From positions 62,001 through 126,000 of the forward strand of contig NZ_CP149790.1 of NCBI RefSeq assembly GCF_037914945.1: a stretch of DNA of 64,000 nucleotides, in the 5' to 3' direction. The position numbers were made by a program, and so were the translations under genes. The DNA is from Haloterrigena sp. KLK7 (GTDB lineage: Archaea > Halobacteriota > Halobacteria > Halobacteriales > Natrialbaceae). Below the pieces are notes generated by a model. That model saw only the letters and a list, made by a program, of their open reading frames with translations, ran no database searches and was not told the origin of the DNA. Shown here in pieces: positions 1 through 8,878 of the stretch (positions within the stretch are counted from its first letter, which is position 1; every line of letters begins with the position of its first letter).

Positions 1-347
1 ATGCACGCTTCCCTTTCGCAGACCACTGACTTTAACTTTTGCAGGCTAGGAGGTCGCCGTCCGACGCTGAACGCGCGCGGCGCCGCGGGCACTCGAGTAA
101 GGCCAGGGTACACTGCGACCGCGATGGCGTCCGATCGAGGCGGGCGACTCTCGTCGCATCGCGAGCCGACGGTCGTCTCCGAGAGCGCGTCGGTTCGATG
201 GACTGCGCGTCGCGGCGGAAGTGATCGATAGCGATCGGAACGGAGTCGGCGGTGGTCGGCAATCGGTCGCTCGAGAACTCGAGTCAGACGTCGGCTCCGA
301 AAACAGTCGACCGCGAACGGAACGTCGCAGCCGAACCGCCCAGCGAG
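1..347. other. no recognisable gene at window start
   Basis: Only short overlapping frames of low-complexity Arg/Ser-rich translation are present, which is typical of the shadow frames of GC-rich haloarchaeal DNA. I see no conserved motif, repeat or RNA gene here. The stretch is probably the 3' flank of the small zinc-ribbon gene that ends at 348 on the minus strand. Confidence 0.5.
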
Positions 348-509
348 TCACTCACCGGGCAGATGGCCGCCGGACTGCATCTCGCGGTACGTCGTACAGG
401 CCGGACACCCGTGGACGATATCACCGTTGTCACCGAAAACGCGCGCGAACTGCTGTGTGACGTGTGTGCCGCAGTTTCGACAGCGAGCGCCTGCCGTCGA
501 CGATTCCAT
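348..509 (-). CDS. DUF7563-like zinc-ribbon miniprotein
   Basis: The 53-residue product has two Cys pairs, CRNC near residues 10-13 and CPAC near 35-38. Between them is the QQFARVFGDNG segment that I recognise from small haloarchaeal zinc proteins of the DUF7563 type. The four Cys probably bind one zinc. The role is unknown; these proteins are thought to be nucleic-acid or protein binding. The frame stays open far upstream, but the translation there is junk, so I chose the ATG nine residues before the first Cys pair. A second ATG at 539 would add ten residues. No operon partner is visible. Confidence 0.75.
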   Translation of the reverse strand: MESSTAGARCRNCGTHVTQQFARVFGDNGDIVHGCPACTTYREMQSGGHLPGE

Positions 510-1080
510 GGGCTTCCAGTCTTGTTGGGTGGATTTCATGGTTGGGGGGTGGTGCGCGGACGAGCAGTGGTGAGTCGCGGCGGGCCAACAGCGGCGGGTC
601 CGGCCGCGAGACCATCGCACTCGTCCGAACGACATCCTATCGAGGGGAGCAGATACGAATAAAGGACCGAGACCGTTCACCTCGCGAGTGGTTCCGAGAA
701 CCGCGAAATAAGCAGTTTCCGGTCCGTAGCGCGCCGTACGGCTGTCGAGGCAGCACCTGTCGGGATTCCGTCTCATAACATGGGACAGTGAATTCAGATG
801 GCTTTGCCCGCATTCGGCGTCCAAAGGGCGTGTTGAACGTCTCGCAAGGGATCGAAACGGGCTATTTCGATCGAGAAACGTCGGGTTTCGCCGACGAATA
901 CTGATGTTTCCACGGCATAAGGTACATCGTTATAAAATACCACTGTCGCTTACCGATCGTCGTGCTGGAATGTAACGGTGGCGCCCGCGACCGGGACGGA
1001 CCACTCCCAGTCGATCCGCATCGAATCCTCTCCCGCGAGAGCGAACGAAGTCGATCTCCCCGAACTCGGTGAACACGACG
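510..1080. other. intergenic, no gene seen
   Basis: About 570 bases without a convincing coding frame on either strand. The part from roughly 895 to 950 is relatively AT-rich (for example ataaggtacatcgttataaa) and could hold the promoter for the downstream winged-helix gene. Nothing else is supported. Confidence 0.4.
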
Positions 1081-1413
1081 ATGTCAATGCAAGCAAGCGA
1101 TACACGAACGGAATCCACGCCCGACCCGTCCGCCCAACTCGACGTCCTCGGCGACGAATGTGCGCGAATGATTCTCGTCGCCACGAGCGACGGCCCGAAG
1201 ACGGCGAAGGAGCTGACGAAACGAACGGACAGTTCGTCGGCGACGGTCTATCGGCGAATCAATAACCTTCTCGAGAGCGGACTGCTGTCCGAGTGCGTTC
1301 GCTTCGACGACGACGGTTCGCATACGACGGCCTACGAGGCGACGATCGAGACGCTCGAGGTGCAGATTCAGGCGGACGGAATCGACGTCTCGATGCCGAC
1401 CACCGACGAGTGA
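1081..1413 (+). CDS. winged-helix transcriptional regulator (ArsR-like)
   Basis: This 110-residue protein has a winged helix-turn-helix at about residues 15-75. The segment PKTAKELTKRTDSSSATVYRRINNLLESGLL is split here as helix 2 (TAKELTKRT) and recognition helix (SATVYRRINNLLESGLL), followed by a short wing and an acidic tail. Proteins of this form are common haloarchaeal DNA-binding regulators; no ligand-binding domain is present. A GTG four codons upstream (1069) is an alternative start. It stands alone, so its target cannot be inferred. Confidence 0.8.
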   Translation: MSMQASDTRTESTPDPSAQLDVLGDECARMILVATSDGPKTAKELTKRTDSSSATVYRRINNLLESGLLSECVRFDDDGSHTTAYEATIETLEVQIQADGIDVSMPTTDE

Positions 1414-1490
1414 GCGCGGACGAACCGATCGGTCTCAGTGTGGGGGTCTGCCTGCCTGCGTAGACTAACGGGGGACGCCGAGAGGCGTGT

Positions 1491-1546
1491 GAGTAGCGAT
1501 CGTCGCCTGACGTCGTGCGAGTAGCGATCGTCGCCTGACGTCGTGC
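1491..1546. repeat. 28-bp tandem duplication
   Basis: Two perfect head-to-tail copies of a 28-base unit that starts gagtagcgatcgtcgcctga. It lies in the 270-base gap between two regulator genes and is non-coding. Confidence 0.9.
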
Positions 1547-1686
1547 GCACGGACCGTCTCTCTGGAGTGAGAATCGCCGGAACGTGCACTTTAGTTCCGA
1601 GAATATGTGTTGAAAGGAGCTCTAACACCGCTGTATGATACGGATAACAAATATCTACTCAGGGGAATGGTCACTGTGATTGAGCA

Positions 1687-1962
1687 ATGCACGATCTGAC
1701 CGGCTTCCAGCGGGACCTCCTGTACGTGATCGCAGGCGCAGATCAGCCGTCGGGACAGACCGTCAAGGACGAAGTCGAGAAGTATTATAGCTCCGAGATC
1801 AATCACGGTCGACTGTATCCGAACCTCGACACGCTCGTCAACAAAGAGCTCGTCGAGAAAGGGGAACTCGACAGACGAACGAACTACTACGCGATCACGG
1901 AGACCGGACGAGAGCGCATCCAGGAACGTCGGGAGTGGGAAGAACAGTACGTCGATTTCTGA
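1687..1962 (+). CDS. PadR family transcriptional regulator
   Basis: A 91-residue PadR-type winged helix. It starts with LTGFQRDLLYVIAGA, has the PSGQTVKDEVEKYY helix, and carries the family hallmark INHGRLYPNLDTLVNKELVEKG (residues about 38-60) followed by the NYYAITETGRERI wing. PadR proteins repress or activate small regulons, often in response to small molecules. This one lacks the C-terminal dimerisation domain, as is usual for short haloarchaeal members. An AT-rich run (tacggataacaaatatctac) lies some 30-50 bases upstream and may contain the promoter. Confidence 0.92.
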   Translation: MHDLTGFQRDLLYVIAGADQPSGQTVKDEVEKYYSSEINHGRLYPNLDTLVNKELVEKGELDRRTNYYAITETGRERIQERREWEEQYVDF

Positions 1963-2198
1963 CATGGGATTCCGAGAGTCCCGATGAGGAGGCAGCGACC
2001 GATATCGATCGGTGGTCCAACTGTGAACGTTTATCACGCACTCGACCAGCGTCGACGATCAACGGGGGGTTATCGGCCGGTGACGCGATAACCCGACCAT
2101 AACAAAGCGATTCCCGGAAGAGAAGACGAAGCGAGAATGCTCTACGCGTCGTCTCCAGACAGATCGCACCCTCTCGGCCGATACCCGGTGTCTAACAG

Positions 2199-3185
2199 AT
2201 GAGTCACGGAACGAGTCGGTTGACGGGAGTCGGTGTCATCCGCCAGTATCCGTTCGATCTCGCCGTGGTCTCGGTCGCCGCGATACTGGCGTACGGGATC
2301 GCAACGGCCATGCCGGACGGGAACGCACTGCGGCTGCTCGTCGCCTTCCCGCTGGTGCTCTTTCTCCCGGGGTACGCGCTCGTCTCCGTCCTGTTCCCGG
2401 CGACCGAACGGAGCGGGCGCGAGGCGCTGTCGACGCGGATCGATCGGCAGCGGCGGGGCATCGACGTCCTCGAGCGACTGGGGCTGTCGGTCGCGCTCTC
2501 GCTGGCGATCGTTCCGATCGTCGGACTCGTCCTGCCGTTTACCCAGTGGGGCTTTACGACCGTCGCGATGGCGGCGGCGCTCTGTGCCGTCACCGTCGTG
2601 TTCGCACAGGTCGGCGTCGTCCGGCGGTTCCGAACGCCGGCGTCGGAGCGGTTTTCCGTCTCCCCGCTCGCGTCGCTCGCCCGACTCCGACGAGACGAGA
2701 GCGCCGTCGCGACGGCGTCCTCGATACTGGTCGTCCTCACGATCGGACTGGCGGCGGGCGCGCTCCTGCTCGGCTTTCTCGTCCCGCCGTCTACCGGCGG
2801 CTACACCGAACTGGCGCTGTACAGCGGCGCCGACGGTGAGGAGCAGGTCGCCGGCAACATCACCGACGACGTCGCGCCCGGCGAATCCGTTCCGGTGACC
2901 GTCTCGATCACGAATCAGGAGGGCGAATCGACGGACTACACGGTCGTCGTTCAGGAGCAGGTGATCGAAAACGACACCGTCGTCGAACGGACGCGGCTCG
3001 AGAGCCTCGAGACGACCCTGGACGACGGGACGACGGGGAACGGCGAACTGAACGTCACGCCGACGGCGTCGGAGGGCGAAACCGTCCGCGTTAGCGTCCT
3101 CCTGTACCAGGGAGAGCCACCCGAGGAGCCGACGAACGAGAACGCCGAAGAGGACACTTACTTCTGGGTCACCGTTGGAGAGTGA
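2199..3185 (+). CDS. DUF1616 domain membrane protein
   Basis: The 328-residue product has about five predicted membrane segments (near residues 20-38, 44-66, 93-115, 120-140 and 171-192). A C-terminal extracellular domain of about 130 residues with a beta-sandwich look (PVTVSITNQEGESTDYTVVV) follows. This architecture matches DUF1616, a family that in haloarchaea is commonly found beside N-glycosylation and surface-polysaccharide genes. Here the sugar operon begins 1.4 kb downstream, which supports a cell-envelope role. The biochemical function is unknown. Confidence 0.85.
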   Translation: MSHGTSRLTGVGVIRQYPFDLAVVSVAAILAYGIATAMPDGNALRLLVAFPLVLFLPGYALVSVLFPATERSGREALSTRIDRQRRGIDVLERLGLSVALSLAIVPIVGLVLPFTQWGFTTVAMAAALCAVTVVFAQVGVVRRFRTPASERFSVSPLASLARLRRDESAVATASSILVVLTIGLAAGALLLGFLVPPSTGGYTELALYSGADGEEQVAGNITDDVAPGESVPVTVSITNQEGESTDYTVVVQEQVIENDTVVERTRLESLETTLDDGTTGNGELNVTPTASEGETVRVSVLLYQGEPPEEPTNENAEEDTYFWVTVGE

Positions 3186-3603
3186 CGCGTCCGCGACGTC
3201 GCCCTCCGTGAGGTCGTCGCCATCGATCGCCGCTGCCGCTCGCGACTGGCGTTCTGTCTGCGAATCGTATCCCGGACCGTCGTCGCTCACGTCAGTCCGA
3301 ACTGACGGTCGAATCGGGATCGGCCGGAACTCCGAGACCGGGTCGCCGTTCAGGGATCATCAGTCGACGCCCGTCAGTTAGTCCGTGATTGGAGACCGCT
3401 CTCCCCGAAAGGATACTCCGCAGGCGGACGATCCGCCCGTAGCAGCCCGAGACCGACGGCGCACCGGATCGATCCGATCGAACTCCTCGAGCGGCGCGCT
3501 CGCGACTCGGTCGCCGGCTGATCGGCGGACGGGGACGGACTCGAGTCTCGAGGGATCGAAGGGCGCACGGAACCAGTTGGGGGGCGCAGGGGCGAACGGC
3601 CGT
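3186..3603. other. intergenic between convergent genes
   Basis: A 418-base gap between a plus-strand and a minus-strand gene. The open frames that cross it translate to Arg/Ser-rich sequence without conserved motifs. No clear terminator hairpin was identified by eye. Confidence 0.4.
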
Positions 3604-4137
3604 TCAGCTCGTCAATCCGAGCGGCAACTCGAGATCGGGTCGCCGCGAGACGTGCTGAACCACTGCGAGGGCGAGAACGAACAGACAAAGCGCCAGTGCG
3701 ACGACCGGGGCGACGGCCGTCGTCAGGGGGCCGATCGAGAGCCACGATACCACGAGTCCGAGAACGCCAAGCGCCGTTACCGTCACGTACGGCCGGTGCC
3801 ACTCCCGCTGGTCCTCGAGTCGGTGATCGAGGTAGGGGTCGAAGACGTCCTCGTGGGGGAGCAGATCGATGGTGTGATCGTCGGGGTCCCAGTCGACGAT
3901 CCCGTGTTCCTCGAGCATCGGCAGGTGGGTCTGGTACAGGGAGATGTACACCCGCCGACGCTGCGTGCGCGTTACTTCGTCCGGGTCGACGTCGTTTTCC
4001 CAGGCAGCGACCTGTTCGACGAGCGGGGCGAGATCGCAGGCACCGCCCTGCCGCTTGAGATACTGGACGGTCCGCCGCCGACGAGCGTTGCTGAAGACGT
4101 CGAACAGTTCGGCCTGTGTCAGTTCGTGTTCAGACAT
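3604..4137 (-). CDS. DUF7344-like winged-helix membrane regulator
   Basis: The 177-residue product begins with a winged-helix domain (about residues 8-95) that contains LFDVFSNARRRRTVQYLK and RRVYISLYQTHLPMLEEHGIVDWD. Two predicted membrane helices follow at about 118-135 and 138-160. This domain order is typical of haloarchaeal DUF7344 proteins, which often sit near glycosylation or surface genes and are presumed membrane-tethered regulators. It is divergent from the sugar operon that starts at 4559, which makes that operon a plausible target (inference). Confidence 0.85.
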   Translation of the reverse strand: MSEHELTQAELFDVFSNARRRRTVQYLKRQGGACDLAPLVEQVAAWENDVDPDEVTRTQRRRVYISLYQTHLPMLEEHGIVDWDPDDHTIDLLPHEDVFDPYLDHRLEDQREWHRPYVTVTALGVLGLVVSWLSIGPLTTAVAPVVALALCLFVLALAVVQHVSRRPDLELPLGLTS

Positions 4138-4558
4138 AGGCGTCCTCGCGTTCCCAAACCGGTTTCCGAATCCGGGTTCCGGGGCTATTCGGATACCTCA
4201 CGTCACCGAATGGGAGGGATTGGCACTTTACTATCACTCGGCTACCCCTGCGAAAGGGATTTATACCAGTTGCAGGTCGTGACTGACGTCTACGTCGACA
4301 TTTCGGCGTAACTGGCCGTCCGATTCGACTGAACGCGGTCGGGACCCGCTGTATCGCGGTAATTTCTCCGCGACGACCGTCGGCGTCAGTATAGTTCGTG
4401 ACTACGCGACCCTCAGGGCGGGGATAACAAAGCCGTGCTACCGGCTGTATTCGGATGATTGCCCACGCGGGTATCGAGTACTCAATGATGCATCATCCAA
4501 CACGACAGTTCCGCACCCACGGCACGGACTCGAGGATCGGTTCCGGAGGTGGACCGCC
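4138..4558. promoter_or_regulatory. divergent promoter region of sugar operon
   Basis: A 420-base non-coding stretch between the divergent DUF7344-like gene and the sugar operon. It includes AT-rich patches, for example gggatttataccag near 4256-4270 and gataacaaagcc near 4421, that could be TATA/BRE elements. The operon's first gene has a strong Shine-Dalgarno (ggaggtg, near 4545), so at least that transcript probably has a leader. Confidence 0.45.
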
Positions 4559-5137
4559 GTGAGCGGGTTCGTCCACGGCGACGATTGCACAGTCGACGAC
4601 GATGCGACGGTCGGTCACGGCGAGTTCGACGAGCCGACGCGAGTCGGCGACGGCGCGACGATCAGGGCCGGCTCGATCGTCTACGGCGACGTGACGATCG
4701 GCGACGAGTTCACGACCGGCCACGACGTCCTGGTCCGGGAAGGGACGCGGATGGGCGACGACGTCCTCGTCGGCACGAAGACGGTCATCGACGGCCAGAC
4801 GACGATCGGCTCGCACGTCAGCCTCCAGACGAACGTCTACATTCCGACCGAGACGACGATCGGGGATAACGTCTTCATCGGGCCGAGCGCGGCCCTGACC
4901 AACGACGAGTACCCCATCAGGACGGACGACGGCCTCGAGGGACCGACGATCGAGGACGGCGCATCGATCGGCGCGAACGCGACGCTGTTGCCCGGCGTCA
5001 CCGTCGGCGAGAACGCCTTCGTCGCCGCCGGCGCGGTCGTCACCGAGGACGTCCCACCGGACACGCTCGCCGTCGGCACGCCGGCGACGGTGCAGGCGTT
5101 GCCCGAACCGCTCGAGGGAGCAAACCAGATCGCATGA
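4559..5137 (+). CDS. UDP-sugar N-acetyltransferase (left-handed beta helix, WbpD-like)
   Basis: The 192-residue protein is built almost entirely of hexapeptide repeats ([LIV]-G-x4, for example VGDGATI, IGDEFTT, IGDNVFI, IGANATL, VGENAFV). These fold into a left-handed beta helix that trimerises and uses acetyl-CoA. Near relatives acetylate the 3-amino group of UDP-3-amino-sugars (WbpD/WlbB type). The start is GTG with a good Shine-Dalgarno seven to ten bases upstream. Its stop overlaps the start of the aminotransferase (ATGA), which implies coupled translation. Substrate is inferred from the operon. Confidence 0.9.
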   Translation: MSGFVHGDDCTVDDDATVGHGEFDEPTRVGDGATIRAGSIVYGDVTIGDEFTTGHDVLVREGTRMGDDVLVGTKTVIDGQTTIGSHVSLQTNVYIPTETTIGDNVFIGPSAALTNDEYPIRTDDGLEGPTIEDGASIGANATLLPGVTVGENAFVAAGAVVTEDVPPDTLAVGTPATVQALPEPLEGANQIA

Positions 5138-6390
5138 CTGATCCCGACACCGACATCGACAGCGAAAGCGGGTCCGGAACCGACGCCGACGCCGGCCCGG
5201 TGGCGGAGGCCGACGGCGGCGTCGCCGAGGCGGAGAGCGACGCGTCGGCACCGGAGCCGAGCGACGAGGGCGCTGAGACCGGCGACTCCGTCCCGATCGC
5301 GAATCCGACGCTCAGCGCCGACGCCGTCGAACGGGTCGACGAGATCCTCGAGAGCGGCATGCTCGCGGACGGCCCCGAAGTCAGGGACTTCGAGGACGAG
5401 TTCGCCGCCTACTGCGAGACCGACCGGGCCGTCGCGACGTCCAACGGGACGACCGCCCTGCACGCGGCCCTCGAGGCGCTGGATCTCGACGCGGGCGACG
5501 CGGTTCTCACGTCGCCGTTCTCCTTCGTCGCGAGCGCGAACGCGATCAGACTCGCCGGCGCCACGCCCGTCTTCGCCGACATCGATCCGGAGACGTACAC
5601 GCTCGATCCGGACGCCGTCGAACGCGTCCTCGAGGAGCGCGACGACGTCGTCGGCCTGCTGCCGGTCCACCTCTACGGACTGGCGGCCGACATGAATCGG
5701 CTGTGCGAGATCGCCGACGACCACGACCTGTTCGTGCTCGAGGACGCCTGCCAGGCCCACGGCGCGGCGATCGACGGCGACCGCGTCGGGTCGTTCGGCG
5801 ACGCCGCCTGCTTCTCGTTCTATCCGACGAAGAACATGACGACCGGCGAGGGCGGGATGATCACGACCGATCGCGACGACCTCGCCGACCGGGCCGCGAG
5901 CTTCGTCAATCACGGCCGAGACGTCGGCGAGGGCGGCAGCTACGAGCACGTCGACCTCGGCCACAACTACCGCATGACGAGCCTCGCCGCCGCCATCGGC
6001 CGCGAGCAACTCGAGCGGCTGCCCGAATTCAACCGGGCACGCCGAGAAAACGCCGCCTACTACGACGAACAATTGGCCGACCTACCGGTCGAGACGCCGA
6101 CGGAACCGGACGGCTACCGACACGTCTACCACCAGTACACGATCCGGACCGACGAGCGCGACGAACTGGCGGCGACGCTCGACGAGCGTGGCGTCGACAC
6201 CGGCGTTTACTACGGAACGCCGATCCATCGACAGCCGGCCTACGAGACGGTGAGTACGGCCGCAGCGACGCTCCCCGAGGCCGAGCGGGCGGCCGAAACC
6301 GTGCTCTCGCTGCCGGTGCATCCGACCCTCTCGGAGCGCGACCGCCGAACCGTCGTCGAAGCAGTGACCGACCACTTCCACCCCCAATGA
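5134..6390 (+). CDS. DegT/DnrJ/EryC1/StrS sugar aminotransferase (WbpE-like)
   Basis: A PLP-dependent aminotransferase of 418 residues. The catalytic core begins near residue 55 (IANPTLSADAVERVDEIL). It shows the family marks SNGTTALHAALEAL, DIDPETYTLD, LPVHLYGL and EDACQAHGA, and the PLP lysine lies in FYPTKNMTTGEGG (Lys about 233). The acidic N-terminal 50 residues are an extra low-complexity extension. The family transaminates UDP-3-keto-sugars, usually with glutamate as donor. It overlaps both neighbours by ATGA junctions, so it sits in a translationally coupled operon. Confidence 0.95.
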   Translation: MTDPDTDIDSESGSGTDADAGPVAEADGGVAEAESDASAPEPSDEGAETGDSVPIANPTLSADAVERVDEILESGMLADGPEVRDFEDEFAAYCETDRAVATSNGTTALHAALEALDLDAGDAVLTSPFSFVASANAIRLAGATPVFADIDPETYTLDPDAVERVLEERDDVVGLLPVHLYGLAADMNRLCEIADDHDLFVLEDACQAHGAAIDGDRVGSFGDAACFSFYPTKNMTTGEGGMITTDRDDLADRAASFVNHGRDVGEGGSYEHVDLGHNYRMTSLAAAIGREQLERLPEFNRARRENAAYYDEQLADLPVETPTEPDGYRHVYHQYTIRTDERDELAATLDERGVDTGVYYGTPIHRQPAYETVSTAAATLPEAERAAETVLSLPVHPTLSERDRRTVVEAVTDHFHPQ

Positions 6391-7370
6391 ACGAAACACC
6401 TTCACGACCGATTCGGGCCGGCGTCATCGGCGTCGGCTCCATGGGCGAGAACCATGCGCGCGTGTACAGTCAACTACAAGATGTCGAACTCGCCTGCGTT
6501 ACCGACCACGACGAGGAGATCGCGCAGCGAGTCGCCGACGCGTACGCCACCGACGCCGTCCCGTTCGAGACCGCCCTCGAGCGCTGTGACGTCGTCACGG
6601 TCGCCGTCCCGACGCGGGCACACTACGACGTCGTCTCGGCCTGTCTGGACGCCGGCGTCCACGTCCTGGTCGAGAAGCCGATCGCCGAGACGACCGAACA
6701 GGGCCGCGATCTGGCCGAGCAGGCCGACGAACGGGGTCTCGTCCTCCAGGTCGGTCACATCGAGCGCTTCAACCCGGCCGTTCAGACGGTGACCGACCTG
6801 ATCGACGATCTCGACGTCATCAGCGTCGAGGCCGAGCGGCTCGGCCCGCCGCTCGATCGCACCGCGCTGGGCAACGTCGTCTTCGATCTGATGGTCCACG
6901 ATATCGACGTCGTCGGGGCCCTGCTCGACGATCAGCCGGACTCGGTGACCGCGACGGGAACCGAAGGCGGTCAGTACGCGACGGCGACGATGGAGTTCGA
7001 CGACGTCGTCGCTTCGCTGACGGCCAGTCGCGTCACGCAGAAGAAAGTCCGGACGCTGACCGTCACCGCCCGCGAGTGTCTCGTCGAGGTCGACTACTTA
7101 GAGCAGTCGGTGCTGATCCACCGCGACTCCTATCCGGAGTACCTCACCGACGACGGGAAGCGCCGGTACCGCCACGAGAGCGTCGTCGAACGGCCGCGCG
7201 TCGACAACGGCGAGCCGCTGCGCCACGAGCTCGAGGCGTTCGTCGAGGCCGTCCGGACCGGTTCCGAGCCGGTCGTCACCGCGGAAGACGGGATCGAGGC
7301 CCTCGAGACCGTCCAGACGATCGATTCGATGGTCACCGAGGAGAGCGAGAAACGGGAGGTGGAGGCCTGA
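6387..7370 (+). CDS. Gfo/Idh/MocA oxidoreductase (WbpB-like)
   Basis: A 327-residue NAD(P)-dependent sugar oxidoreductase. Its N-terminal Rossmann fold has GVIGVGSMGENHARVY, followed by the EKPIAETTEQG segment with the conserved Lys-Pro. The LMVHDIDVV motif carries the family's C-terminal-domain His. WbpB/WlbA members oxidise carbon 3 of UDP-N-acetyl-glucuronate, making the ketone that the aminotransferase next door would use. The ATG overlaps the previous stop, although the frame remains open far upstream in shadow sequence. Confidence 0.93.
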   Translation: MNETPSRPIRAGVIGVGSMGENHARVYSQLQDVELACVTDHDEEIAQRVADAYATDAVPFETALERCDVVTVAVPTRAHYDVVSACLDAGVHVLVEKPIAETTEQGRDLAEQADERGLVLQVGHIERFNPAVQTVTDLIDDLDVISVEAERLGPPLDRTALGNVVFDLMVHDIDVVGALLDDQPDSVTATGTEGGQYATATMEFDDVVASLTASRVTQKKVRTLTVTARECLVEVDYLEQSVLIHRDSYPEYLTDDGKRRYRHESVVERPRVDNGEPLRHELEAFVEAVRTGSEPVVTAEDGIEALETVQTIDSMVTEESEKREVEA

Positions 7371-8878
7371 TGGTCGGCGACGACTCCGCCGACGAAATCG
7401 ACACCGGCCTCTACGACGCGGCGATCGAACCGGCGCGCCAGCGCGAGCTGCTGACCGACGGCGAGATCCCGGTCGCCGTCTACGGCCTCGGGAAGATGGG
7501 GCTGCCGTTGGCGGGGGTCTACGCCGAAACGACGGGCGACGTCACGGGCGTCGACATCGACCCTGACGTCGTCGAGCGGATCAACGACGGCGAGAGCCAC
7601 GTCATCGGCGAGCCCGGACTGGACGAGCTCGTCGCCGAACAGGTCGACGCCGGTCGACTCGAGGCGACGACGGACGGCCCCGCGGCGGCCGCGAACGCGC
7701 GGATCCACGTGATCATCGTCCCGACGCTGCTCGACGAGGACGACCAACCGAACCTGGCGACCGTCGAGTCGGTCGTCGACGACATCGCCGCCGGCTTGGC
7801 GCCGGGCGACCTGGTCATCGCCGAGTCGACGCTCCCGCCGGGAACCTGCCGGGACGTCATTCAGCCGCACCTGGAACAGGAAAGCGGCCTCGCGGCCGAC
7901 GAGTTCGGACTGGCGTTCTGTCCGGAGCGGACGTCCAGCGGCCGCGCGCTGGAAGACATCCGCGGCGCGTATCCCAAGGTCGTCGGCGGGATCGACGACG
8001 AGAGCACCCGGGCCGCGGCCGTCGTCTACGACGAACTCTCCGACAACGAGGTCCACCCGGTCTCGGACGCCACGACCGCGGAGGCCGTCAAGGTCTTCGA
8101 GGGCGTCTACCGGGACGTCAACATCGGACTGGCCAACGAACTGGGTCGGCTGGCCGACGAACTCGGCATCTCGGTCCGCGAGGCGATCGGGACGGCCAAC
8201 GACCTGCCGATGTGCCAGCTCCACGATCCCGGGCCGGGCGTCGGGGGCCACTGCATCCCCTTCTACCCGCACTTCTTGCTGTCGCAGGCCGAGGCGCCGA
8301 TGGACCTGACGCGGACGGCCCGCCGGATCAACGACGAGATGCCGGCCGTCACCGTCGACAGACTCGAGCGGGAACTCGAGGCGACCGGCACCGACCTCGA
8401 GGACGCGTCCGTCGTCGTCCTCGGGATCACCTACCGGCCCGGCGTCGAGGAAACGCGCGCGTCGCCGGCGATCGGCGTGATCGACGCGCTGGGAGACGCC
8501 GGCGCGGATGTCGCTGGAGTCGATCCACTGGTCGATCCCGCCGACTACGGCGCTCGAGCGGTCGATCTCGACGATCTTGCGGACGAGTCGTTCGACGCCG
8601 CAGTCGTCGTGACGCCTCACGCCGAGTTCGAGTCGATTCCGTGGGCCGACCTCGAGCCGATGATCGTCGTCGACGGCCGGGACGCGGTCGACCTCTCGGG
8701 AACGCCACACCGGAGATACACCCTCGGCGGAACGGCGGACGGACGGCCGCCGCGGGGTAACGGCGGAGCGGACGCGATCGCGGCGGACGAACGCTCGCTG
8801 ACCGCCGACGGCGGCACCGACGAGCGAGCGACGGAAACCGACGGCACCCTCGAGAACGCTGGGGCAGACGATGTATAA
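7370..8878 (+). CDS. UDP-N-acetylhexosamine 6-dehydrogenase (WbpA/WecC type)
   Basis: A 502-residue nucleotide-sugar dehydrogenase. It has the NAD-binding motif VYGLGKMGLPLAG near residues 35-48, the central FCPERTSSGRALEDI segment and the catalytic Cys in GPGVGGHCIPFYPH (about Cys 295). The C-terminal UDP-binding domain starts at VVVLGITYRPGVEETRASPA. It oxidises the 6-OH of UDP-GlcNAc or UDP-ManNAc to the uronate. The last 60 residues are an acidic tail not needed by the family. The start shares one base with the preceding stop and its end overlaps the glycosyltransferase start by 8 bases. Confidence 0.94.
   Translation: MVGDDSADEIDTGLYDAAIEPARQRELLTDGEIPVAVYGLGKMGLPLAGVYAETTGDVTGVDIDPDVVERINDGESHVIGEPGLDELVAEQVDAGRLEATTDGPAAAANARIHVIIVPTLLDEDDQPNLATVESVVDDIAAGLAPGDLVIAESTLPPGTCRDVIQPHLEQESGLAADEFGLAFCPERTSSGRALEDIRGAYPKVVGGIDDESTRAAAVVYDELSDNEVHPVSDATTAEAVKVFEGVYRDVNIGLANELGRLADELGISVREAIGTANDLPMCQLHDPGPGVGGHCIPFYPHFLLSQAEAPMDLTRTARRINDEMPAVTVDRLERELEATGTDLEDASVVVLGITYRPGVEETRASPAIGVIDALGDAGADVAGVDPLVDPADYGARAVDLDDLADESFDAAVVVTPHAEFESIPWADLEPMIVVDGRDAVDLSGTPHRRYTLGGTADGRPPRGNGGADAIAADERSLTADGGTDERATETDGTLENAGADDV

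Noticed and set aside
510-824. Long minus-strand frame extending the DUF7563-like gene upstream
   Set aside because: The upstream translation is unlike any protein and family members start just before the first Cys pair.
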